From Gemmatimonadota bacterium (GTDB lineage Bacteria > Gemmatimonadota > Gemmatimonadetes > Gemmatimonadales > Gemmatimonadaceae): a stretch of DNA of 64,000 nt. Both the position numbers and the translations under genes were made by a program. Position 1 is the first letter of the stretch; every line of letters begins with the position of its first letter. Of the stretch, positions 25,888 to 34,085 are shown piece by piece. Under the pieces are notes generated by a model. It was not told where the DNA came from, did not search any database, and saw nothing but the letters and a program-made list of their open reading frames with translations. The DNA is taken from contig JADJAD010000009.1 of assembly GCA_016704465.1 (NCBI GenBank), positions 372,001 through 436,000 on the forward strand. Direction: 5' to 3'.

Positions 25888-26524
25888 CTACAGTGACCTG
25901 AGCAGGTTCTCGACGCGCTTGCGGTCGGCGTCCATCGCCTGACCAGACAGCAGCGTCGCCAGCAGGTCCATCGCCTCGTCGTCCACGCTGTCCGGATGCT
26001 TGCGGTCCTCGGGGAAGCGCAGGATGACGCCGAGGGCGAAGGGAACGTGTGGGACCCCCTCTGCCTCCGCGTCGCTCGCGTTGCCGAAGTCGGGCACCTC
26101 GGGCGCGTCGTCCACACTGGCCAGCCACGGCTCTTCGGCCGCTCGGCTGGCGCGCTCGACCTTTTCCACATCGCGTGCAGGCACGATCGCGGCGAGAATG
26201 GCTCGAATGCCTCCGTCATCGTCCTGCGCGGTGAGCAGGAGGGGGACCGGGTGCTCGAAGAGCCCCACCTGCTGAATGGCGGCGAAGGTCGCGGCGGGGA
26301 GCGATCCCTGGGCGAGAACGGGCGACTCGTCGGACACCTCTCCCTCGAGCACGCCATGGGCACGAAAGACGATCTCGCCGGCCGACTGCTTTCGGATGTG
26401 GTGTCGCGACGAGCCGCAGGACGACGGGAGACATCGTCATGATGCGAGCGATCTCGTTGGCACCCTCGCCGTCTGCATCGGGGGCGTTGTCTGCGGAGTC
26501 TGGCGTCCACTCATTCATCGGCAT
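25888..26524 (-). CDS. Hypothetical acidic protein, probable frame break near 26400
   Basis: The family is not recognised. The well-formed part (25888 to about 26400) reads QSAGEIVFRAHGVLEGEVSD, then LAQGSLPAATFAAIQQVGLF, and ends MDADRKRVENLLRSL, with balanced composition. Upstream, a second frame reads MPMNEWTPDSADNAPDADGE then GANEIARIMTMSP, a plausible N-terminus from ATG 26524. Joining them needs a one-base correction (+1) around 26385-26420. Otherwise the gene would begin at a GTG at 26352 (154 residues). It is convergent with the aminotransferase gene. Confidence 0.55.
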
Positions 26525-27011
26525 CACTCACGGGCAGCGCGGGCTGGAAGTTCACACAAACTGCATCACGAGCGGACGCGATCCAAGGGGGAGTCGGCGC
26601 GGGCACTGTGACCGGCGCGCTCCAGGTGGGGTCTCTACCGTACCTGACCCGTCGAACTGTCGATGCTACCAGACTTCGTGACTGCCGCGCTGGATCACCC
26701 GCATGCCTCCACCGGGCACCGTTCGCCCCGGTTGCATGTCGGGAGCGCTCGGCCGTCGTCGGCGACTGCAGTGTGTGTGGCGGTGCGCCGTGGCGTGCCA
26801 GGGAGGGGGAGGGCGGTACGGACGTGAGGACACGCGACCTGCAATGAGTCGACGGTTCGACGACGCCCCGCCCGCGCAGACTGCCGGCGGGGCGTCGTGC
26901 GTCGCAGGACTGCCTGAAGGAGGTCTGTGCGTCGCAGGCCTGAGCGTCACCGGCGCGTTCCGCGTTGGCCATCGCAACACATTCACCCCTCGTCGAGGAG
27001 GAGGAGGAGCC
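26525..27011. other. Non-coding stretch of about 490 bp
   Basis: I see no convincing gene on either strand. Open frames here are Arg/Pro/Gly-rich and look like shadows of G+C-rich DNA. A purine-rich ribosome site at the right end belongs to the small gene at 27012. Confidence 0.4.
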
Positions 27012-27332
27012 ATGTATCGTCTTTCCCGTTCGCTCGCGACTCGCCTGCGGCGAGCTGCATTCCCCGCGCCGCGACCACAGCCTCCGATCGTGCCGGCCAA
27101 TTCGTGGATCCGGCTCGAGCGGGCGCTCACCGCGCCCGCCGATCCCGACCACGTGACGCGTCAGCGGGAGTTGGTCGAGGAGAATCTTCGGATCTCCGTC
27201 ACCCTGCTCGGCCAACAGGGAGCTGCGGCACTCGCGCGAGTGCTCGCAGCTTGCGCCGGCGACGCCACAGGGTCCTCGGCGCCCGCCTGCATCGCGCTCG
27301 AACTGGCACGGCGGGCGGGACTTCGTTCGTAA
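27012..27332 (+). CDS. Small hypothetical protein (106 aa)
   Basis: The family is not recognised. The ATG at 27012 follows a very strong GAGGAGGAG ribosome site. The protein begins basic (MYRLSRSLATRLRRAAFPAP), then has a helical acidic middle (RQRELVEENLRISVTLLGQQ) and an Ala-rich end (ARVLAACAGDATGSSAPAC). No signal peptide or membrane helix is evident. It lies just upstream of the LytS-type kinase, separated by a 14-bp tandem repeat. A link to that system is only positional. Confidence 0.6.
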   Translation: MYRLSRSLATRLRRAAFPAPRPQPPIVPANSWIRLERALTAPADPDHVTRQRELVEENLRISVTLLGQQGAAALARVLAACAGDATGSSAPACIALELARRAGLRS

Positions 27333-27377
27333 CAGCGCGGACGTGTGGGGCCTGCAGGCGAGGAGGCGTGGTCTCCG

Positions 27378-27433
27378 GCGCGTGACAGTCGGCGCGTGAG
27401 AGTTGGCGCGTGAGAGTTGGCGTGTGACGGCCG
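27378..27433. repeat. Four 14-bp tandem repeats upstream of the LytS-type kinase
   Basis: Units start at 27378, 27392, 27406 and 27420. The two central copies (GCGCGTGAGAGTTG) are identical; the outer copies differ at a few bases. The block lies about 257 nt before the kinase start, in its probable upstream region. Confidence 0.75.
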
Positions 27434-27689
27434 GCGGGGCGTAATACTGCCTTCGCCGGCCGTCCGCGCTCGGTGCCACGCTCCTACGCCACGGCGAGGG
27501 GAAACCTTTCGACATCCTCGCCGTATCCAATCGCGTGTCCGCCGGCACGATGCTCGACTCGTGCTGCCCCTTGTTCGCCTCGTCCCGCGTGATTTGGAGC
27601 CCCGACTCCCCGGCGCTTCCTTCGAGAACGCACCGTCGGCGGCCACAACCCTGGAGTCGGCCGAAGTGGCGTTGCGCCTCCCCCCTCGA

Positions 27690-30133
27690 ATGGTCGCGCC
27701 CTCCTCGACTCTGACCCGTCCGTCGATCCCATCGCCACGGGCGTGGGCCGGCGTGCTGCTGGCCTGGACGCTGTTCGGCGTCGTGCATGCCGCCGTCTGG
27801 ACGGCCGCCGCGAAGTATCCCGGCCAGGCGGTGCGTTGGACGGTGCCGGCGGCGCTGGCCATCGCCTGGGCGTGGGCACTGCTGACGCCGATGGTCTTCC
27901 GGCTCACGAGACTCGTGGCGCCGTCCCGCATCGGGTGGGGGGCGAGTCTCGCGTCGCATGCCGTCGCGGCGGTCGCCTGCGCCGCGTTCATGACGTGGTG
28001 GCGCCGGCTGGCCATGTCGCGCCTGGCCGACTGGACCCCCGAGCCGTACCTCCCGACCTTCTTCTACTGGCTCGACGTGTGGCTGCTGGTGTACGCCTCG
28101 CTCGTCGTGGTGGGACACTCGCTTGCCCTGCGGCGGCGCTTTGTCGACCGCACCGTGCGCGCGCACCTGCTCGAGGCGCAATTGGCGCGCGCGCAGCTCC
28201 AGTTCCTCGAGTTGCAGCTGCAGCCTCACTTCCTGTTCAACGCCCTCAACGCGATCCAGGAACTGGCCCACGAGGCGCCGCTCGCGGCGGAGCGCATGCT
28301 GCGCCGCCTGCACGCCCTGCTTGCCATCTCGCTGGAGCGCTCCGGACGCGACGAGGTCACGCTCGGTGAGGAACTGGTCGCGCTGGAGGCATACGTCGAC
28401 ATCCAGCGCACGCGCTTCTCCGAGTGGCTCACGGTCCGCATCGCCGTGTCGCCGTCGCTGCGCTCGGCCATGGTGCCGCACCTCATCTTGCAGCCGCTAG
28501 TCGAGAATGCGATCCGTCACGGGCTCTCGGTGCGCCAGGGGCCCGGCCTGGTGGTCGTCACGGCCGAACAGCGCGGCGACCGACTGTTGTTGCGGGTCAA
28601 CGACGACGGTGTCGGGCTCCGTCCCGCGCTGCGCGACCGCGACACGCGGCGCGAGGGGATCGGGCTGCGCAATGCCAGCGAACGACTGCGGCAGTTGTAC
28701 GGCGCGGATCACCGCTTCGCGCTGCGACCGGCACCGGGCGGTGGCGTGAGCGTCGAACTCGACCTGCCGTTCCGGGCCGGCGAGGCAATGGCCGCGCCCT
28801 CGGCGACGGGAGCCAGCGACGGTCCGACCATCGAGGCCCTTGCCGTCGACGATCCGGCGACGTGGCGCACGGGGGAGTTCTCGACCCTCGCCGCCGACCT
28901 GGACGGCGTGCCTGGCGAACTCGACACGCGCCTTCGTCAGCCGGCGGCGGGCCCTCCCCAATGGCAAACGAGCGGGAGCTTCCGCGCCCCCCGGCGCGCC
29001 ACGCCGTCGTCTGCGGCTCCCGCGACGGTGGACCCGCTGCTGCAGCCAGCCCCCGCGCTGGACGCGCGCACGTGGCTGGTCATCGGCGCCCTGTGGATGG
29101 CGCTGGCGGTCTTTTGGACAAACCAGATGGTGCTCTACACCTCGGCGACGCGTCCCGACACTCCGTACTCGTGGCTCGCCCTCGCGCGCCTCCAGGTCGC
29201 CACCTCCATCATCTGGCTCGCGCTCTCTCCGGTCGTGTTCGCCCTCGCGCGCCGCTTCCGCCTGGATGCCGGCAACTGGGTCCGGCTGCTCCCGCTGCAT
29301 GTCGTGTTCGCCCTGGCGGCCGGCTTCGTGCACACCGGGGCGCTCCGTCTCTCCGGTCTCAGCGAGATGCCGATCCTGTCGCCTGGCAACATGAACCCGC
29401 TCACCGGCGACTTCTTCGTCTATTTCGGCTTGCTGGCATGGTCGCACTCGCGGAACTTCGTGCGCTGGTACCGCGCGCGCGAACTCGAGGGGCGCGCCTC
29501 ACCGCGCGCATCGCCGGGTCCCGCTTCCGGGCGCTGCGGGCGCAACTCCGGCCGCAGTTCCTGCTCGCGACGCTCGACCTGCTCGCCGACCTGGTCCATC
29601 GGGATGTGCCCCGCGCCGAGCGGCTCATCGCGCGCATGGCCGACACGCTGCGGCTCACGCTCGAGCTCGGACGCGAGGCCAGCACGACACTCAAGCAGGA
29701 ACTCGATCTCCTGCAGGCCTGCGTTGAGACGCACCGCATCGGCATCCGGCCCGGTGTGTCGGTGGTGGTCGCGCTGGAGCCGGCGCTGCTCGCGCGTCGC
29801 ATCCCCAGTCGGCTGCTGTGCACCATGGCCGATGACCTGCTCGCCGCCGACACCTTGAATCCTTCCGACCCGCTTACCGTACGGGTCGAGGTGGAGCGCG
29901 TCGCCGACATGACGCGCATCCGTCTCTGGGGAGAGGCGAACTGGGAAGGGCGCCCGGGAGGGTCGCACGCGTGGTGGCGGACCAAGAGCGTGGCCGAGGC
30001 GGCCGTGGCCGGCGCCGGGGCGCTGGTCAGCGTCACCTTCCCCGATCGTGCGGCCGCCGTCCTGCTCATCGCCGACCCGCCCGGATCGATCCGTCGTCCC
30101 GAGGCCGCCGAACGTGCGGCCAGCGTTGCCTAA
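27690..30133 (+). CDS. Tandem LytS/YehU-type sensor kinase: active module fused to degenerate second module; frame break at 29489-29492
   Basis: Membrane sensor kinase of the His_kinase (LytS) family, duplicated in one chain. Module 1: four hydrophobic helices, a coiled stretch (ARAQLQFLELQ), phosphoacceptor LQPHFLFNALNAI (His about residue 180), and an ATPase core with LVENAIRHG, NDDGVGL and GIGLRNASERL. After a linker of about 90 residues, module 2 repeats the plan: four helices from WLVIGALWMALAVF, then LRAQLRPQFLLATLDLL, where the His is Gln and the Asn is Thr. It has no recognisable N-, G1- or G2-box. One missing G in the GGGG at 29489-29492 separates the last 215 residues; restoring it gives EGARLTARIAG and about 814 residues. 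The LytTR regulator follows 20 nt later. Confidence 0.82.
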
Positions 30134-30153
30134 CGATTGCCAGGAGAGCGCGC

Positions 30154-30989
30154 ATGCCCATTCGAGTGCTGGTCGTGGATGACGAGCCGATCGCGCGGCG
30201 GCGCGTCCGCCGCCTGCTGCGTCTCGAAGCCCGATGTCGACGTGGTCGACGAGGTCGGCAGCGGGAGCGAGGCCATCGCCTCCATCAAGAGCGAGCGCCC
30301 CGACCTCGTCCTGCTCGACGTCCAGATGCCGGACGTCGATGGATTCGGCGTCGTCGATGCCCTCGGGGCGGAGGACATGCCGCCGACCATCTTCGTGACC
30401 GCGTACAACGAGTACGCCGTGCGGGCCTTCGACGTCAACGCCATCGATTACCTGCTCGCCGTACGATCCCGAGCGCTTTCGCTCGGCGTTCCAGCGCGCA
30501 CGCAGCCACATCGAGCGCGAGTCGTCGGCAGAGCAGGGGCGCAAGATCCGGGCACTGCTGGAGCAGGTCATCGGCGAAGATCGCACCACCGCGGCGCTCG
30601 CCGATCGCCCGGGCCAGCCCGCCGGGACCATGACCACCATGCCGCGCACCCGCTGCCTCGACCGCCTGATGGTCAAGCACGACGGACGCGTCTTCTTCGT
30701 GAAGGTCAGCGACGTGGATTGGTTCGAGGCGTCGGGCAACTACGTCCGGGTGCACGTGGGCAAGGTGTCGCACCTGATCCGCGAGACCATGCACCACATC
30801 GAGGGACAGCTCGACCCGTCCCTGTTCGTGCGCATCCATCGCGCGGTGATCGTCAACATTGACCGGATCAAGGAGCTGCAGCCCTGGTTTGCCGGCGACT
30901 ACGTGGTGATCCTGCGCGACGGGCGCCAGCTCAAGCTGAGTCGCACGTATCGCGAGCACCTGCAGTCGCGTATGCACGGGTTTTCGTAA
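30154..30989 (+). CDS. LytTR-family response regulator, two frame breaks
   Basis: Response regulator with a receiver and LytTR DNA-binding domain, the natural partner of the LytS-type kinase 20 nt upstream. The receiver shows VLVVDDEPIARRR, the phospho-Asp in DLVLLDVQMPDVDG, and FVTAYNEYAVRAFDVNAIDY. The LytTR domain carries FFVKVSDVDWFEASGNYVRV, FVRIHRAVIVN and LKLSRTYREHLQ. An extra base at 30226-30229 interrupts RLE|PDVDVVDEV. At 30458 two bases are missing, or one is extra, exactly where the conserved receiver lysine (expected LLKPYDPERF) should be. About 60 residues of charged linker (SHIERESSAEQGRKIRALL) join the domains. Repaired, the protein is about 278 residues. Confidence 0.82.
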
Positions 30990-31287
30990 GTCCGGCCGAA
31001 ACGGTCGCGCGCGGTTCAACGCGCGAAGTTGCGCGTCCTGGTCGCGTCGGCGAACGGCACGGCGATCGACGTCGTGAGCGGGGGAGGGACGCCTATCCGC
31101 GGTACGACGATGTCGCGGCGGGCAGGCGGGGAACGGCCCACGCGATCTGGCGGAGCATCACGGGGACCAGCACGAAATCCTGTACGGCAGCATCTGGGAA
31201 ACGCCGTGCTGGGGTCACGGCGCTGGTCACTCGCGGGCGCTGCACCGAGCGGTGCTGGGCGAAAAGAGCCTGGGAGCGTGGGGATGG
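30990..31287. other. Intergenic region after the LytTR gene
   Basis: A 7-bp perfect stem TCGCGCG/CGCGCGA (31005-31011 with 31020-31026, 8-nt loop) lies 16 nt after the regulator stop and may terminate it, though no T-run follows. I see nothing else coding in this stretch. Confidence 0.4.
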
Positions 31288-31316
31288 TTGTACGCGGATG
31301 GAAGGGAGGTTAGGTT
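31288..31316 (+). promoter_or_regulatory. Weak candidate promoter of tRNA-Pro
   Basis: TTGTAC (31288-31293) and TAGGTT (31311-31316) have a 17-nt spacer and lie 27 nt before the tRNA. The match to consensus is only moderate. Confidence 0.35.
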
Positions 31317-31343
31317 CTAGGACTTCCGCGGATTGGAATGCGG

Positions 31344-31417
31344 CGGGACGTAGCGCAGTCCGGTAGCGCACCTGAATGGGGTTCAGGGGGTCGCGGGTTC
31401 GAATCCCGCCGTCCCGA
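31344..31417 (+). tRNA. tRNA-Pro (GGG)
   Basis: Acceptor CGGGACG pairs with CGTCCCG; the C1-G72 pair is the usual mark of bacterial tRNA-Pro. The anticodon loop ATGGGGT gives GGG. A73 is at 31417 and CCA is not encoded. It stands alone, away from the main cluster. Confidence 0.95.
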
Positions 31418-31445
31418 CTTGGCAACGACAAACCGACGACCAATG

Positions 31446-31474
31446 AGGCGCATCCCGACGGGGTGCGCCTTATT
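31446..31474 (+). terminator. Rho-independent terminator after tRNA-Pro
   Basis: AGGCGCATCCC (31446-31456) pairs with GGGGTGCGCCT (31460-31470) with one wobble around a GAC loop, followed by TATT. It lies 28 nt after the tRNA end. Confidence 0.75.
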
Positions 31475-31613
31475 CGTTGCGGGAAGGCTACCGGTATTCG
31501 GACGCCTTGCCCGCCCGCGCGCACGCCGTACGTTCTCACGCGCTCGAGCCGACAGACTCGCGTGACAACCCTGTCGCCACGCGACGATCGGTCCCGTCCT
31601 CTCGGAGGTTCGC

Positions 31614-32123
31614 ATGTCACAGGGTGCACGTACCGCACGGGAAGGCATCGTGGTCGGACTCATCGCCTACGTCTCCGTCGCGGCACTGTACGCGGTGTTC
31701 GACCAGCTCGCGGCCCGCGGGTCGCTGTACACGCTCGACCTGCTGGGCAAGGCGCTGTTCCGTGGCCTTCGCGACCCGGCCGTGCTCGAGCTCCCGCAGG
31801 CGTCCGACCGCACGGCGATGGCATTGTACAACGGACTGCACCTGGTGACTTCCCTGGCCATTGGGTTGATCGTGACCTGGCTGGCCACCCAGGCCGAACG
31901 TCGCCCGGAACGGGCGTCCCTCGTCGGCATCGTCATCGCGGCGGGATTCGTCGTGACGGTGCTCGCCGTCGGGATGCTGACCGCGCCCATTCGTCCGTTG
32001 CTGCCCTGGTGGTCCATCGTGGTGGCCAACGGGCTCGCGGTGGTGTTCGCCGGCTGGTACCTCGTCCGACGACATCCCGACCTTCCGCATCGGCTGCTGC
32101 CGTTCGGCGGCCGACCGGCGTAG
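31614..32123 (+). CDS. Four-helix membrane protein of unknown function
   Basis: The family is not recognised. The ATG at 31614 follows GGAGG at good spacing. Four hydrophobic helices are clear: GIVVGLIAYVSVAALYAVF, LYNGLHLVTSLAIGLIVTWL, ASLVGIVIAAGFVVTVLAVG and LPWWSIVVANGLAVVFAGWY. A short amphipathic or loop section (TLDLLGKALFRGLRDPAVLE) lies between helices 1 and 2. It ends in a basic tail (RRHPDLPHRLLPFGGRP). It is a single gene with its own terminator-bounded neighbourhood downstream of tRNA-Pro. Confidence 0.8.
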   Translation: MSQGARTAREGIVVGLIAYVSVAALYAVFDQLAARGSLYTLDLLGKALFRGLRDPAVLELPQASDRTAMALYNGLHLVTSLAIGLIVTWLATQAERRPERASLVGIVIAAGFVVTVLAVGMLTAPIRPLLPWWSIVVANGLAVVFAGWYLVRRHPDLPHRLLPFGGRPA

Positions 32124-32395
32124 GAACCGGGCCGCTGCATCGTTCGGCGGCGTTACGGCAGTTCGTCGCTTGGGGAGCGAGGTGTCGCCACGAACACGAG
32201 ACGCCAGATCACAACCTGTCGCCGGCGCACTCGTCCCCTCTGTCGGCGCGCAGCCGCCGGCGATCGGTGACACCGCGTCGCATATCAGGTCATTCACCCG
32301 CGCCCTTTCCTGCGACGGGTTCACAGGCCACGTTTCATGCTACGCCGTGGGTCGCCCGGACCCACCACGGCAGCACTCGCCTCCTGTAGTCGCCC

Positions 32396-33187
32396 ATGCA
32401 ACTTGTGCGATGCGAACAATGCGGCGCCAAGGCGCTCATTGCCGCGTCCCAGTGCCCACGCTGCGCCCACGCGTTCTTCCTGCGTGATTCGCGCGGGAAG
32501 ACCGTGCCGCTGGGGCATTGCAAAGAATGCGATACCTTCTATCCGCGCAGTCGCGGGGGATGCCGCTGGTGCGGCACGAAGGTGTCTCCACTGCCGATCG
32601 GTGTTCCCGCGCTGCTGCTGGGCGTGCTCGTCGCCGCCTGCGTTGTGGGGGTCGGCGTCTGGCAATACCGCGCGAGGGCAGGCCCCACCCCGCAGCAGCA
32701 GCGCGAGGCGGTCCAGTCGAAAGCCCTGGTCCCGGGCGAACCTCTCTCGGGAAGCGGAACAACGCCGCCGCCGCCGGCCGCCGCGGCCGCCCCCGTGGCG
32801 GTGATGACGCCGTTGTCCGACTCGCTCGCGCGAATGGACAGCGTGCCGGCTAGTCTCGGCGGAGGGGGAGTGCTGCCCACCCCGGCCCCCCGGTCGGCGA
32901 GTCCGCCCCCCGTCCCGCTGCCGGTCGCTCCTCCCCCAGCCGGAGCAGAGGCAGCCGCCAGACCGTCGAGCGCGCCCTACGCCGGCCCGTGGACGCGCGC
33001 GGTGGCGCAGTCGTGGGTGAACGTGCGGGGGGCGGCGTCGATCGATGCCGCAGTAGTCGGCGTCGTGACTCCGAACGCGCGCGTCGAACTCGGTGAGGTG
33101 CGGGGAGGGTGGCGCCGAGTGCGTTCGGCAGGCGTCGAGGGCTGGGCCGACGCCAAATTCTTTGCGGTGGATTCAGCCGGACGCTGA
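32396..33187 (+). CDS. Zinc-ribbon / transmembrane / SH3b-domain protein
   Basis: Single-span membrane protein with two different end domains. The N-terminus has two zinc-binding knuckle pairs: CEQCGAK with CPRCAHAFF, and CKECDTFYP with CRWCGTK. A transmembrane helix follows (IGVPALLLGVLVAACVVGVG), then about 100 residues of Pro/Ala-rich linker. The C-terminal SH3b domain reads SWVNVRGAASIDAAVVGVV, then GWRRVRSAGVEGWADAKFF. The ribbon would be cytoplasmic and the SH3 part periplasmic, where such domains bind cell-wall peptides. Its neighbours give no operon. The function is not established; the domain calls are secure. Confidence 0.82.
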   Translation: MQLVRCEQCGAKALIAASQCPRCAHAFFLRDSRGKTVPLGHCKECDTFYPRSRGGCRWCGTKVSPLPIGVPALLLGVLVAACVVGVGVWQYRARAGPTPQQQREAVQSKALVPGEPLSGSGTTPPPPAAAAAPVAVMTPLSDSLARMDSVPASLGGGGVLPTPAPRSASPPPVPLPVAPPPAGAEAAARPSSAPYAGPWTRAVAQSWVNVRGAASIDAAVVGVVTPNARVELGEVRGGWRRVRSAGVEGWADAKFFAVDSAGR

Positions 33188-33374
33188 CCACACAGTCCCG
33201 GTCGCGCGACCCGTGACCGCTCGACCATCTCCGTGCTGCTTCGCGAATGGCCTCCCGCGCTCCGCTACCGGCAGTGGCCCTTACGGTCGAGTTTGCTGAC
33301 CGATCGACCTGTTGCGTCGTCATTTCCCCGGCGACTCCCGCAAACGCGTGGAGCGCACTATCTTGCACGGGTAC

Positions 33375-33881
33375 ATGACCAATCCAGCAAAACGCCGGAG
33401 CCGCCGACCGCGGCGGGGCACTCCGGGCGGACACATCCCTCAGCATTCCTCCCTTTCAACCAGCCGGGAAGCATACGCCGAAACTCGGCGCTGGCTGTTG
33501 ACGGTGCACGGACCAACGTGCGCGTATTGTGGAGTCGAGTCTGACCCGCGGAACATTACACTCGATCACGTGACACCTCGAAAGGGGCAGACCGCGTACG
33601 ATCGGCGTGACAACCTCGTACTGGCCTGCAAGCGGTGCAACACCGCCAAGGCCGACAAACCGTTCCTGATGTACCTGCTGGGCCAGCGGGCGCGCGCGGA
33701 GAATTTGGCGCGCTTCGGCCAGCACCTCAGCGACGGCATCCTCGACATCGTTCGACCAATGGTGGGTGACGTCTCCCCGCTGCCAATCACGACGGAACTG
33801 CGAAGACAGCGCCTCGTGTATGGATCGGACGGCGTCGACGACTCGCCGTATTCCGACTCCCCTTATCGCGCGACCGCCTGA
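33375..33881 (+). CDS. HNH endonuclease-domain protein
   Basis: Small nuclease-fold protein. The HNH/zinc motif is complete: CAYCG, then ITLDHVTPR with the Asp-His pair, DNLVLACKRCNTAKADK with the Asn and second Cys pair. The ATG at 33375 gives a strongly basic tail (NPAKRRSRRPRRGTPGG) that could contact DNA or RNA. An ATG at 33312 is possible but lies in weak context. After the HNH core come about 60 residues with GQHLSDGILDIVRPM. It is a lone gene without mobile-element hallmarks, so a housekeeping or repair role is as likely as a homing nuclease. Confidence 0.82.
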   Translation: MTNPAKRRSRRPRRGTPGGHIPQHSSLSTSREAYAETRRWLLTVHGPTCAYCGVESDPRNITLDHVTPRKGQTAYDRRDNLVLACKRCNTAKADKPFLMYLLGQRARAENLARFGQHLSDGILDIVRPMVGDVSPLPITTELRRQRLVYGSDGVDDSPYSDSPYRATA

Positions 33882-33915
33882 TACCAGGCCGACTGAGAAT
33901 CGAAGCTTCGCGACC

Positions 33916-33954
33916 CGCCCACCGGTGACCTGTCATCGGTGGGCGTCCTGTTTT
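33916..33954 (+). terminator. Strong Rho-independent terminator after the HNH gene
   Basis: CGCCCACCGGTGA (33916-33928) pairs with TCATCGGTGGGCG (33933-33945), 13 bp with one wobble around CCTG, followed by TCCTGTTTT. It ends the HNH transcript before the permease gene. Confidence 0.85.
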
Positions 33955-34085
33955 CAGGCGTCGCCCCCCTCGTGCTTTTCCGATCCGACCGACAAGTTCG
34001 CGCGCGTCCGCCGAGCGGCGCGCCGTTTCGCGCGCTGCCGATCCACTTGTCGCCCTCGCCGGCTCTCGCCCTCTCCCGCCAGCCC

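Noticed and set aside
31093..31638. Minus-strand open frame across tRNA-Pro
   Set aside because: Its recognisable-looking part (RDSNPRPPEPHSG-type) is the translated tRNA, a known annotation artefact; a tRNA cloverleaf and terminator explain the sequence.
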